A stretch of DNA of 64,000 nt from contig JAATFG010000106.1 in assembly GCA_015655355.1 (NCBI GenBank), positions 39,934 through 103,933 of the forward strand, read 5' to 3'. Below, piece after piece: positions 26,287 through 34,936 of this stretch. Positions within the stretch are counted from its first letter, which is position 1. The number at the start of each line of letters is the position of its first letter. The position numbers were made by a program, and so were the translations under genes. The notes under the pieces were generated by a model, which ran no database searches, had not been told where the DNA came from, and saw only the letters and a program-made list of their open reading frames with translations. The stretch is from Lysobacterales bacterium. Its GTDB lineage: Bacteria; Pseudomonadota; Gammaproteobacteria; Xanthomonadales; Xanthomonadaceae.

Positions 26287-27165
26287 ATGACCGCAACCGA
26301 AGTCCGCCTGCCGCCACCGAAGATCAGCGAGAACGAGCGCCTCACCGCCACGCTCGCGCTGTCGCTGGTCGTGCACGGCCTGCTGGTGCTCGGCGTCGGC
26401 TTCGCGGTGACCGGACCGGCGCCGGTGTTGCCGACGCTCGACGTGATCATGTCGCAGACCAGCATGCCGCTGACGCCGAAGCAGGCCGACTTCCTCGCCG
26501 CGGCCAACCAGCAAGGCGGCGGCGACAGCGACAAGGCGCAGCGCCCGCGCGACGACCAGGTCGGCTGGGTGCCGCAGCAGGAAACCGGTTCGGCGCCGCA
26601 ACCGCTGCGCGCGCAATCGCCCGATGCGGCCACGCCGCAGGAACGCACGCTGTCCACCCGCGACAGCGACTGGAACACGCCCACTCCGGACCCGCATCCG
26701 CAACCGGACGACACCACGCTGCCGAAGGGCGACCTGAAGGTGCGGCACGACGCGGAAATGGCGCGCCTCGCCGCGGAGATTTACCTGCGCTCCGAGCAAT
26801 ACGCCAAGCGCCCGCTGCACAAGTTCGTCTCCGCCAGCACCCAGGAATACGCCTACGCCAACTACCTGCGCGCATGGGTCGATCGCGCCGAGCGCGTCGG
26901 CAACCTCAACTATCCCGACGACGCGCGGCGCAAGCACCTGAGCGGCCAGTTGGTCATCATGGTCGGCGTGCGCCCGGACGGTTCGGTCGCGGAGACGAAG
27001 ATCATCCAGTCCAGCGGCGTGCCGCTGCTCGACGACAGCGCACTGCGCATCGTCAAGCTCGCCGCCCCGTTCCCGCCGCTGCCGAAGACCGATGAACGCG
27101 TCGACGTGCTCGACGTGGTCCGCACGTGGCAATTCTTGCCGGGCGGCGAAGTACGGGATCAATAA
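26287..27165 (+). CDS. tonB: Energy transducer TonB
   Basis: A 292-residue TonB-type protein. One N-terminal membrane anchor (ATLALSLVVHGLLVLGVGFA, about residues 18-37) is followed by a periplasmic Pro/Gln-rich spacer and a C-terminal TonB fold (GQLVIMVGVRPDGSVAETKI, ALRIVKLAAPFPPLP). It would carry proton-motive-force energy from ExbB/ExbD to outer-membrane receptors. No exbB/exbD copies are here; tolQ/tolR are at the other end of the window. Start ATG at 26287 lacks a strong ribosome site. Confidence 0.88.
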   Translation: MTATEVRLPPPKISENERLTATLALSLVVHGLLVLGVGFAVTGPAPVLPTLDVIMSQTSMPLTPKQADFLAAANQQGGGDSDKAQRPRDDQVGWVPQQETGSAPQPLRAQSPDAATPQERTLSTRDSDWNTPTPDPHPQPDDTTLPKGDLKVRHDAEMARLAAEIYLRSEQYAKRPLHKFVSASTQEYAYANYLRAWVDRAERVGNLNYPDDARRKHLSGQLVIMVGVRPDGSVAETKIIQSSGVPLLDDSALRIVKLAAPFPPLPKTDERVDVLDVVRTWQFLPGGEVRDQ

Positions 27166-27212
27166 CCAGCGCCAATGGAGAAGCATGCCAGCGCGTCGGC
27201 AATGCACATTAT

Positions 27213-28238
27213 CTATTCCCGACTTCGCAACCTCAGAGCGCTTGGACTTGCGTTGAACCAACGCCGGCACGCTCTCGCCAATGCAGACGAGTGCGTCAGT
27301 CCGACCAATGACGCAATTTGTGTCAAGGGAAGGTCGGTACTACTCAAGTAGCGCAGCGCTTCCTCGCGGCAGACGGAATCATGAAGTGACGCGAACGTTG
27401 TTTCCTCGTCGGACAAGCGTCTCTGCAGCGCTCTTGGATGCATCGATAGAAGGCGCGAAATGTCCTCTCGATTGGATTTGCCAGACCCAAGGCGTCGACG
27501 GATCGCCATCCTTACCTGCGGCGCCAGATTCTGGCCCGAATCCGGATAGTGGGCATTGATGTAACTGATTGCCATGCGCTGCAAATCCTTGTTCGCCGAA
27601 AGAAGCCGCCTGCTTAATATGTCCCGGCGGACAAGAAGGGCTGCACGTGGCTGCGCCACACGAATTTTTGCTCCAAAGAAATTCTTGTAGACGGAGACAG
27701 CCGCGATAGGCGAGTGAGGCAGAAAAATGCTTATCGGACGGTAGCTGTCTTGCGCCAACAGCTGCAAAACCCGATGCATGAAGCCAAGCGCCATGTCCGT
27801 CCACTGCCGCGCGAGTGATGGCGGCCGTTGCACCAAATCAAAGCGCATCTCCGCACCCATGCCATTCTCTTCAACGGACTCTTCCAGCGAAAGCACGATG
27901 CCGGTGCCGTGGACGAACAAATAGCGCGAAGCATTGAATGCCGCCTCGGCTACCGTCGATGCACTTTGCATCACAATGGCCAGCGGACCCAGGACATCTA
28001 TGGACTGGGTTTTGGCCATCCTCAAGCCAAAATCGGCGCAATCCAGCGCTTTTGCAGCGGCCTCGAACAATTGGACTTGGGCAGCCAGCGGAATCAGGGC
28101 GTCGTCCGTCGCCAGAGACGGCATGGCCAGGCCCTGACGACGCAACAATGGACGTGGGTCGCCGCCCAGACCGCGAACGACATCCACAAATCCGTGCAAG
28201 ACCGCGGCTCTCACCATAGACGTCATGGCGCGAAACAT
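27213..28238 (-). CDS. AraC-family regulator (arabinose-binding-like N-domain)
   Basis: A 341-residue regulator of the OruR/ArgR-like AraC group: the N-terminal effector domain has AAVLHGFVDVVRGLGGDP and FGLRMAKTQSIDVLGPLAIVM, and the C-terminal helix-turn-helix part has ISRLLSMHPRALQRRLSDE and LTQIASLVGLTHSSALARA. ATG codons at 28238, 28226 and 28217 are possible; GGTGG favours 28238. Base composition is visibly less GC-rich than in its neighbours. It is divergent from the DoxX-like gene and probably regulates it. Confidence 0.82.
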   Translation of the reverse strand: MFRAMTSMVRAAVLHGFVDVVRGLGGDPRPLLRRQGLAMPSLATDDALIPLAAQVQLFEAAAKALDCADFGLRMAKTQSIDVLGPLAIVMQSASTVAEAAFNASRYLFVHGTGIVLSLEESVEENGMGAEMRFDLVQRPPSLARQWTDMALGFMHRVLQLLAQDSYRPISIFLPHSPIAAVSVYKNFFGAKIRVAQPRAALLVRRDILSRRLLSANKDLQRMAISYINAHYPDSGQNLAPQVRMAIRRRLGSGKSNREDISRLLSMHPRALQRRLSDEETTFASLHDSVCREEALRYLSSTDLPLTQIASLVGLTHSSALARACRRWFNASPSALRLRSRE

Positions 28239-28382
28239 GAAAGGCCACCATCGCCTTGTCAAGCATCCGAAATTCAAACCCTAGACTGTCTTGCAAAGGT
28301 AAATTTTCGTCCCACAAAGATAAGCGCCGGGAGCGGAGTTCGTGCATCGTGGCAGATACCACAGGTCATGACTGGAACTTCC

Positions 28383-28820
28383 ATGGATGTTGATACCACG
28401 CCCCTCAAAGTACGCGGCACCGGGATATTTGCTCTCGGTTTTGTCTTTCTATGGTTTTTCATCGGCGGTATAGGGCACTTCGTCCTGACGGAATCCCTAA
28501 TGAAGATCATTCCGCCATGGCTGCCAGATCATCGGGCCCTAGTGATAATCAGTGGCGTCTTCGAACTGGCCGGAGCGATGGGCTTGCTGATTCCACGCCA
28601 TAGACGCGCGGCTGGCTTTGGCTTGATGTTGTTAACCATGGCCGTGACGCCTGCCAATATTTACATGTGGCAAAACCCGGAATTGTTCCCTCAATTTCCA
28701 TATGTGGTGCTGACTCTCCGCCTGCCATTTCAATTGCTCCTGCTAGCGGTTATTTGGTATGCAATCCGCAGCCCCACTCGCGGTTCGAAAGTCGAAGTTA
28801 GGCACCTGTCGGGCAAATAA
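28383..28820 (+). CDS. DoxX-like integral membrane protein
   Basis: A 145-residue protein with four predicted membrane helices (FALGFVFLWFFIGGIGHFVL, VIISGVFELAGAMGLLIP, GFGLMLLTMAVTPANIYMW, LLLLAVIWYAI). The pattern GIGHF, PPWLPDH, FELAGAMGLLIP matches the DoxX family of small membrane proteins linked to redox or sulfur metabolism; the exact role is unknown. I prefer the ATG at 28383, with GGAA upstream, over 28368. Low GC and A/T-ending codons set it apart from nearby genes, together with the divergent AraC gene. Confidence 0.75.
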   Translation: MDVDTTPLKVRGTGIFALGFVFLWFFIGGIGHFVLTESLMKIIPPWLPDHRALVIISGVFELAGAMGLLIPRHRRAAGFGLMLLTMAVTPANIYMWQNPELFPQFPYVVLTLRLPFQLLLLAVIWYAIRSPTRGSKVEVRHLSGK

Positions 28821-29030
28821 GCCTGCAACCACTCGATTTGTACACGCGGCAATGAAGACCCGCCTGGAAGGCCGTCATTGGGTCGATGGTTTGCCAAGAG
28901 ACCGGGTATCCCCGCAATTTCAAGATCAACGCCAAGCCTTACATCCGAAAACAATCAGCCATGACTTCCGGCCTTGCGCCGCAACCGTCACAGCACTGAC
29001 ACTTGGCATCGCCATCCACCGGGGACGCCC

Positions 29031-30941
29031 ATGAACGCCAAGCACGCTTTCGCCCTCTCGCTGCTCGCCGTCGCGCTGTCCGGCGCGACTTCGCTCTCGT
29101 TCGCGCAGCAAGCGGCGGTCACGCCGATGACGCCGGACATGTACCCGGCGTACAAGAAAACCGAACAGGCCAACGACTACGTGCGCCGGGTCGAGATGAT
29201 CCCGATGCGCGACGGCGCCAAGCTCTACACCGTCATCGTGTTCCGCAAGGGCACGCGGAACGGCCCGATCCTGCTCTCGCGCACGCCGTACAACGCCGCG
29301 AAATCCACGATGCGCACGCCGGGCAGCACGCGCATCGTCGACATCCTGCCGATCATGGACGAACCCTTCGTCGACGACGGCTACATCCGCGTCTACCAGG
29401 ACATCCGCGGCCGCAACGGCAGCGAAGGCGAGTACGTGATGAACCGCCCGCTCGTCGGCCCGCTCAACGACACCAAGGTCGATGACGCCACCGACGCCTA
29501 CGACACCATCGACTGGCTGGTGAAAAACGTGCCGGAAAGCAACGGCAAGGTCGGCATCACCGGTTCCAGCTATCTCGGCTTCACCTCGCTGATGGCGGAA
29601 ATCAACCCGCATCCGGCGCTGAAGGCCGCGGTGCCGCAAAGCCCGATGGTCGATGGCTGGATGGGCGACGACTGGTTCCACAACGGCGCGTTCCGCCAGC
29701 CCAACCTCGACTACATCACCGGCCAGACCACCGACGGCGGCGACAACGGCGCGGTGCCGAGCGGCGGCAGCGACGACTACATCAAGTTCCTGCAAGCCGG
29801 CTCGGTCGGCGACTACGCGCGTCATTGGGGCGTGGACAAATTCCCGTTCTACCAGAAGCTCGCGCAGAACCCGGCGTACACCCGTTTCTGGAGCGGGCAG
29901 GCCGTGGACAAGTGGCTGGGCGCGCGCCCGCTGACGGTGCCGACGATGCTCGTGGTCGGCCAGTGGGACCAGGAAGATTCGTACGGCGCGCCGGCGGTCT
30001 ATCACGCGCTGGAAAACAAGCCCGGCGCGAAGGACAACCTGCACCTGGTGATCGGCCCGTGGCGCCATTCCGGCGTGAACTACCAAGGCGACCACCTCGG
30101 CGATTTGCAGTTCAGCGGCGACACCGCGCTGGATTTCCGCCTGCATTACATGAAGCCCTTTCTCGATCATTACCTGAAGGGCGCGCCCGACCCGAAGATT
30201 CCGTCGGCGCTCACTTACGCCACCGGCGTGAATCACTGGGATTTCTCGGCGCAATGGCCGTCCGCGAAAACTTCGACGATTTATCTTGGCGCCAATTCGG
30301 CGCTGTCGTTCAACGCAGCGAACGCGAGCGGCCATGACGACTACGTTTCCGATCCGGCCAAGCCGGTGCCGTTCGTGCCGCGCCCGGTGAAGATGAGCGA
30401 TCGAGCGGTTTGGACGACGTGGCTGGTGCACGATCAGCGCTTCGTCAGCGGTCGCCCGGACGTGCTCGAATACGAAACCCCGGTGCTCGACAAATCCGTG
30501 CACATCATGGGTGCGCCGCAAGTCGATCTGTACGCGGCCACCACCGGCAGCGACAGCGATTGGGTGGTGAAGCTGATCGACGTGTACCCGGACGACAACG
30601 GCTACACGCCGACGATGAGCGGCTACGAATTGCCGCTGGGCATCGAGATTTTCCGCGGCCGTTACGTGCACGGTTTCGACAAACCGCAAGCGCTGACGCC
30701 GGGCAAGGTCGAGCACTACCACTGGGCGCTGCCGAACATCGACCACGTGGTGCTGCCCGGCCATCACCTCATGGTGCAGGTGCAATCCACGCTGTTTCCG
30801 CTGTACGACCGCAACCCGCAAACCTACGTGCCGAACATCTTCGATGCGAAGGGGGCGGATTACGTCAAAGCGACGCAGAGCGTGTATTTTGGCGCGAGCA
30901 CGCCGAGCGGCATCACGATTCCGGTGTCCGCCGACAAGTGA
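29031..30941 (+). CDS. Alpha-amino-acid ester hydrolase (CocE/NonD family)
   Basis: A 636-residue exported serine hydrolase with a signal peptide (residues 1-26, ending SFAQQ). The nucleophile is Ser180 in GSSYLG; Asp313, Glu315 and Asp316 lie in WDQED; His346 is in GPWRHSG; Asp214 is in MGDDW. As I recall the Xanthomonas citri enzyme (Ser174, Asp208, Asp307, Glu309, Asp310, His340), every one of these is offset by exactly six, including the acidic cluster that binds the substrate ammonium group. The enzyme hydrolyses and forms alpha-amino esters and beta-lactam amides. The C-terminal jellyroll follows (about 430-630). GGGGA precedes the ATG. Confidence 0.88.
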   Translation: MNAKHAFALSLLAVALSGATSLSFAQQAAVTPMTPDMYPAYKKTEQANDYVRRVEMIPMRDGAKLYTVIVFRKGTRNGPILLSRTPYNAAKSTMRTPGSTRIVDILPIMDEPFVDDGYIRVYQDIRGRNGSEGEYVMNRPLVGPLNDTKVDDATDAYDTIDWLVKNVPESNGKVGITGSSYLGFTSLMAEINPHPALKAAVPQSPMVDGWMGDDWFHNGAFRQPNLDYITGQTTDGGDNGAVPSGGSDDYIKFLQAGSVGDYARHWGVDKFPFYQKLAQNPAYTRFWSGQAVDKWLGARPLTVPTMLVVGQWDQEDSYGAPAVYHALENKPGAKDNLHLVIGPWRHSGVNYQGDHLGDLQFSGDTALDFRLHYMKPFLDHYLKGAPDPKIPSALTYATGVNHWDFSAQWPSAKTSTIYLGANSALSFNAANASGHDDYVSDPAKPVPFVPRPVKMSDRAVWTTWLVHDQRFVSGRPDVLEYETPVLDKSVHIMGAPQVDLYAATTGSDSDWVVKLIDVYPDDNGYTPTMSGYELPLGIEIFRGRYVHGFDKPQALTPGKVEHYHWALPNIDHVVLPGHHLMVQVQSTLFPLYDRNPQTYVPNIFDAKGADYVKATQSVYFGASTPSGITIPVSADK

Positions 30942-30950
30942 CGCAAACGC

Positions 30951-30983
30951 ACGCTGCGCGCTTCACTTCGAGGCGCGCAGCGT
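30951..30983. terminator. Hairpin between convergent genes
   Basis: Perfect 11-bp stem ACGCTGCGCGC / GCGCGCAGCGT with an 11-base loop, 10 bases after the ester hydrolase stop and just before the end of the convergent esterase gene. No run of T follows, so it is either a factor-dependent stop or a transcript-stabilising hairpin. Confidence 0.5.
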
Positions 30984-30990
30984 TGCTGCA

Positions 30991-31929
30991 TCAATCCGCG
31001 ATCACGCCAATGGTATGCAGCCACTTCTCGACAAGCTGCGGCCATTCCGAGATCGGCAGTTTGCTCGGACGCAAACCGAACGCATGCCCGCCTTGCGCAT
31101 ACAGATGCATCTCGGTCGGCACGCCCGCATTCTTCAACGCGACGTAATACGACAGCGCCTGCTCGACGCCATCGACGTGGTCGTCCTCGGCCATCAGCAG
31201 GAAGGTCGGTGGCGTGTTCGCCGGCACCCGGATGTCCGGCTCGGTCGAAAACGTGGTGTTCTGCTTTTCGCTCAAGTGCTCGTTGTGGATGTGCCCCGGA
31301 TAGATGCCGATGGCGAAATCCGGGCGGCAGCTCTGCTTGTCCGCGGCGTCGACCGGCGCATAGCTGCGCTTGGCGAAACGCATGCTGGTGCTGGCGACGA
31401 TGTGCCCGCCAGCCGAAAACCCTATCACGCCGATCTTGCGCGGGTCGATGTGCCATTCGGCGGCATGGAAGCGCACCAGGCTGATCGTGCGCTGCGCATC
31501 CTCCAGCGCGGTGAAATGCGGGGGATGCACGCGGCCGAGTTTTTCGTCCCAATACGGCCCGGCATGCGGCACGCGGTATTTCGACAGCACGCAGGTGATG
31601 CCGCGCGACACCAGCCAGTCGCAGATTTCGGTGCCTTCCAGATCCATCGCGAGGATCTCGTAACCGCCGCCGGGAAACACCACGACCGCCGCGCCCGTGT
31701 TCTTTCCTTTCGGCGAATACACCGTCAGCGTCGGCGTGCTGACGTTGACGACTTTCGCCCAGTCCGCGGCGCCCAGCGATTCCGGCTGCGGGTTCGGCAC
31801 CGCGTCGGGAATCTTCTTTTCCGGCCAGATCGGGATTTGCGTGTGTCCCGGCGAGGGTTGCCACACCGCGGCCTGTGCCGACGCGCAAGCAACGAAAACG
31901 GCGAACGCGAACAGCGCAAAATTTTTCAT
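30991..31929 (-). CDS. Exported alpha/beta hydrolase (acetyl-esterase-like)
   Basis: A 312-residue hydrolase with a signal peptide (residues 1-20, ending ASAQA). It shows the oxyanion motif VVFPGGGYE, the nucleophile GFSAGGH, the acid in LMAEDDHVD and the histidine in GGHAFGLRP. It resembles the BD-FAE/acetyl xylan esterase group that deacetylates plant polysaccharides, but the substrate is inferred. Its ATG overlaps the tsaB stop (ATGA), so it is the last gene of yoaA-tsaB-esterase. Confidence 0.82.
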   Translation of the reverse strand: MKNFALFAFAVFVACASAQAAVWQPSPGHTQIPIWPEKKIPDAVPNPQPESLGAADWAKVVNVSTPTLTVYSPKGKNTGAAVVVFPGGGYEILAMDLEGTEICDWLVSRGITCVLSKYRVPHAGPYWDEKLGRVHPPHFTALEDAQRTISLVRFHAAEWHIDPRKIGVIGFSAGGHIVASTSMRFAKRSYAPVDAADKQSCRPDFAIGIYPGHIHNEHLSEKQNTTFSTEPDIRVPANTPPTFLLMAEDDHVDGVEQALSYYVALKNAGVPTEMHLYAQGGHAFGLRPSKLPISEWPQLVEKWLHTIGVIAD

Positions 31930-32654
31930 TTCGTTTCTCCACGCAAGGCTTTCTGTTCCGCAATCGTCAATGCGACGTTGTTGCGCAAATACGCCGGTTC
32001 GATCAGTTCCGGCGCGAGCGCCTTGCCTGCGGCGTAATCGAGCGCGGCAAAACGCGCCAAGTCGGCGGCATGCGGCAACGCGTTCGCATCAATGCTGGCG
32101 AAACGCGATGCGAACTTCGATTGCAATGCGCCGTTCTCGGCGGCAAGGCCGGTGCCGGTGCCAATCCAGTCGTCGCCTTCGGGCAATTCGTAGTCGTTCG
32201 GCGCGATGACGATTTCATCGCTGGTTGCGATCACGTCATCGCCTTCGCGCTTGAACGTGGCCACGTAGATTTCGCCCATGCGCGCGTCGATGGCGGCAAG
32301 GATTGCGCCCCCGTCCCGGCCTTCCCCCGCATGCGGGGGAAGGAGCAACCCCCGGGCAGCGAGCACGCGCAGCGTCGAAACCGCGACGACGGGCTTGTCC
32401 AGCGCCAGCGCGATGCCTTGCGCCAACGCGATCGCCAGGCGCACGCCGGTGAACGCGCCGGGGCCACGACCGACCGCGATGGCGTCGAGCTGCGATTTCT
32501 TCAAGCCCGCTTCGGCAAGCAATTGTTCGGCCCACGGCAGCGTGTATTCGGCGTGCTTGCGCGGCGCGATTTCGTGGCGCGCGTGGATTTCGCCATCGAC
32601 GTACACGGCAACGGAACAGGCTTCGGTGGCGGTTTCGAGGGCGAGGAGTTTCAT
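31926..32654 (-). CDS. tsaB: tRNA t6A biosynthesis protein TsaB
   Basis: A 242-residue ASKHA-fold protein that partners TsaD in making N6-threonylcarbamoyladenosine at A37 of tRNAs. It begins KLLALETATEACSVAVY, has AIAVGRGPGAFTGVRLAIA, and AAIDARMGEIYVA. Residues about 103-118 (LLLPPHAGEGRDGG) are translated from an inserted palindromic repeat at 32318-32341 and are not family sequence. Length is about ten residues above E. coli TsaB (231), in line with the insert. Its stop overlaps the esterase start; yoaA lies upstream, as in E. coli. Confidence 0.93.
   Translation of the reverse strand: MKLLALETATEACSVAVYVDGEIHARHEIAPRKHAEYTLPWAEQLLAEAGLKKSQLDAIAVGRGPGAFTGVRLAIALAQGIALALDKPVVAVSTLRVLAARGLLLPPHAGEGRDGGAILAAIDARMGEIYVATFKREGDDVIATSDEIVIAPNDYELPEGDDWIGTGTGLAAENGALQSKFASRFASIDANALPHAADLARFAALDYAAGKALAPELIEPAYLRNNVALTIAEQKALRGETK
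32318..32341. repeat. Perfect 24-bp palindrome inside tsaB
   Basis: The sequence CCTTCCCCCGCA followed by its exact reverse complement, TGCGGGGGAAGG. It belongs to the same family as 26211-26232 and is read in frame within tsaB, adding the residues PPHAGEG and neighbours. Such in-frame repeats are known for palindromic elements of other bacteria. Confidence 0.75.
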
Positions 32655-32670
32655 GCGGCGATTTTAGCCC

Positions 32671-32757
32671 GCCGTTCCGGCGAAAGCCGGAATCCAGTGA
32701 CTTCTGCGCAAGAAATGCAAAGACGCTGGATCCCGGCCTGCGCCGGGATGACGGGCA
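32671..32757. repeat. Paired REP-like element
   Basis: Two hairpins in a unit: TTCCGGC-gaaa-like stem (32675-32692) and ATCCCGGC-ctgc-GCCGGGAT (32730-32749), with CCAG and CTGG arms facing each other. It lies between yoaA and tsaB. Same family as the elements near 6717 and 45495. Confidence 0.7.
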
Positions 32758-32760
32758 AAA

Positions 32761-34746
32761 TCAAAAGCGCGCGGCGGCGAACCAATCATCGTCATTGGTT
32801 TGCGCCGCTGGCTTCGGTGCTTCGACGACTTCATCGCTGCCAAAGAACTTGAGCACGTCGTTCAAATTCGTCGTGCGCGAAAACGGCGGCAACGAATCCA
32901 GGAAGATTTTTCCGTAAGGCTTGTTGGTCAGGCGCGGGTCGCACAGCACCAGCACGCCGCGGTCGGTTTCGCTGCGGATCAGGCGGCCGACGCCCTGCTT
33001 CAGCGCGATCACCGCCTGCGGCAACTGCTCGTCGCGGAACGGATTGCCGCCGCTGCGGCGCACCGCTTCCAGCCGCGCCTCGAACACCGGGTCGTCCGGC
33101 GCGGCGAACGGCAACTTGTCGATGACGACCACGCTCAATGCATCGCCGACCACGTCGACGCCTTCGCGGAAACTCGCGGTGCCGAGCAGCACGCCGTTTC
33201 CGGACGCGCGGAATTTCTCCAGCAACGCCGCCTTCGGCATCTGCCCCTGCACGAACAGCGGCCACGGCGCATCCTTCAGCGCATCGGCCGCTTCGCGCAG
33301 CGCGCGGTGCGAGGCGAACAGCACGAAGGCGCGGCCATTGCTCGCGCGCAGCACCGGCAACAGCGTGTCGATCAGCGCGCGCGCGAAGCCGACGTGGTTC
33401 GGGTCGGGCAGGTTCTGCGGCAAGTAGCAAAGCGCCTGCCGTGGCCAATCGAACGGCGATGGCTGCAACAAGGTTTCCGGCTCGAACAAGCCGAGGCGCT
33501 TGCTGACGTGGATGAAGTTGCCGTTCACCGCGAGCGTGGCCGAAGTGAAAATCCACGCGGCTTTGGATTGTTCGCGATGCGCGCGCAGCGGCCCGCTGAC
33601 GTCCAGCGGCGTGCGCTGGCAGCGGAAACCGCGCGGCGAAAGTTCGTACCAGAACACGTCGTCGCCCTCGCCTGCCAGCCAGTTGCCGAGCTTGGCGATC
33701 GTGTCGCCGTTGCGCGCGGCGCAGGACTCGAAACCCGGCGTCGGCGCGCCAAGTTGCGCCAGCGCTTCGCCCAGCGTTTTCAGCGCGGCGAGCGCCTCGT
33801 CGAAGGCGTCCTCGATTTCGACTTTTTCCAACGCCTTGCCACGCGTCCCCTTCAACGGCAGGCCTTCCATCGCCTCGCGCAGCTTGCGCAACGCGTTTTC
33901 CGCTTCGCGCACAGATGGTTGCAGCGCGGCGAGCGCGCCGGTGGTGTCCTTGCATTCGGCGAGGCAGTCGCGCAGCAGTTCCTGCAACTGGCGCATGCCG
34001 AAGCCTTCGCCGAAGAAGTTCGCGGCCAACTCGGGCAACTGATGCGCTTCGTCGATCACGAAAGCCTGCGCGCCGGGCAGGATTTCGCCGAAGCCTTCCT
34101 GCTTCAGCGCCAGGTCGGCGAGCAGCAAGTGATGGTTGACGACCACCACGTCCGCGGTCTGCGCGCGCTGCCGCGCCTGCACCACGAAGCATTCGTCGAA
34201 GAACGGGCATTCGCTGCCGAGGCAGTTGTCGATGGTCGAGGTGACCATCGGCAGCAGCGGCGAATCGTCGGCGAGGTTTTCCAGCTCGGCGACGTCGCCG
34301 AATTTGGTGCGGCCGCTCCAGGCGACGATGCGCTGGAATTGCGCGATCTGTTCCTTCGCGGTGAAGCGCGGCTCGCCCTTCGCCATCTGCAGGCGGTACT
34401 TGCACAGGTAGTTCGCGCGGCCCTTGAGCAACGCGGACTTGTGGCCGACGCCGAGCGCCTCGCGCACGCGCGGCAGATCGCGGTTGTAGAGCTGGTCCTG
34501 CAAGGCGCGCGTGCCGGTGCTGACGATGGTTTTCAGGCCCGACAGCAGCGTCGGCACCAGGTACGCGAAGGTCTTGCCGGTGCCGGTGCCGGCTTCGGCC
34601 AGCAGCACTTCGCGCGAATCGAAGGCATCGGCAATCGCTTCGGTCAGGCGCAGTTGCGCTTCGCGTGGGGAAAAACCGTCGAGACGGTCGGCAAGCATGC
34701 CGCCCGCGTCGAGTGCTTCGCGGGAGGCTGCGGCAAGACGTGACAT
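32761..34746 (-). CDS. yoaA: ATP-dependent DNA helicase YoaA (DinG/XPD family)
   Basis: A 661-residue superfamily 2 helicase. Walker A is AEAGTGTGKTFAYLVP, the DEAH box lies in AFVIDEAHQLPE, and four Fe-S-cluster cysteines are suggested by YLCKYRL and DNCLGSECPFFDECF. The C-terminal motif VI region reads QGVGRLIRSETDRGVL. Length fits YoaA (636), which repairs replication forks and interacts with HolC in E. coli. It is followed by tsaB, as in E. coli. ATG start at 34746; no strong ribosome site is visible. Confidence 0.93.
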   Translation of the reverse strand: MSRLAAASREALDAGGMLADRLDGFSPREAQLRLTEAIADAFDSREVLLAEAGTGTGKTFAYLVPTLLSGLKTIVSTGTRALQDQLYNRDLPRVREALGVGHKSALLKGRANYLCKYRLQMAKGEPRFTAKEQIAQFQRIVAWSGRTKFGDVAELENLADDSPLLPMVTSTIDNCLGSECPFFDECFVVQARQRAQTADVVVVNHHLLLADLALKQEGFGEILPGAQAFVIDEAHQLPELAANFFGEGFGMRQLQELLRDCLAECKDTTGALAALQPSVREAENALRKLREAMEGLPLKGTRGKALEKVEIEDAFDEALAALKTLGEALAQLGAPTPGFESCAARNGDTIAKLGNWLAGEGDDVFWYELSPRGFRCQRTPLDVSGPLRAHREQSKAAWIFTSATLAVNGNFIHVSKRLGLFEPETLLQPSPFDWPRQALCYLPQNLPDPNHVGFARALIDTLLPVLRASNGRAFVLFASHRALREAADALKDAPWPLFVQGQMPKAALLEKFRASGNGVLLGTASFREGVDVVGDALSVVVIDKLPFAAPDDPVFEARLEAVRRSGGNPFRDEQLPQAVIALKQGVGRLIRSETDRGVLVLCDPRLTNKPYGKIFLDSLPPFSRTTNLNDVLKFFGSDEVVEAPKPAAQTNDDDWFAAARF

Positions 34747-34912
34747 GTCGCGATTTTAACAAGTTCGACTCGACCGGTTCCGTTCCATCCACCGGATTCG
34801 GGGCTTTCCTACCCGACCACGCAGCCGTGGCCGATGGCAAGCGACAACCCGCGCCGCGAATCTGCGCGCATGGCCGTCGCCGCGACACACGTGACGCCGG
34901 CACTTGCCATCC

Positions 34913-34930
34913 TGTAGCCACAAGGATACA
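34913..34930. promoter_or_regulatory. Probable autoregulatory palindrome of the toxin-antitoxin pair
   Basis: An imperfect inverted repeat, TGTAGCC-acaa-GGATACA (6 of 7 pairs), 6 bases before the toxin ATG. It overlaps a possible promoter: TTGCCA at 34904-34909 and TACATT at 34927-34932 with 17 bases between. Autorepression by the antitoxin at such a site is the rule in this family. Confidence 0.5.
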
Positions 34931-34936
34931 TTGGGC

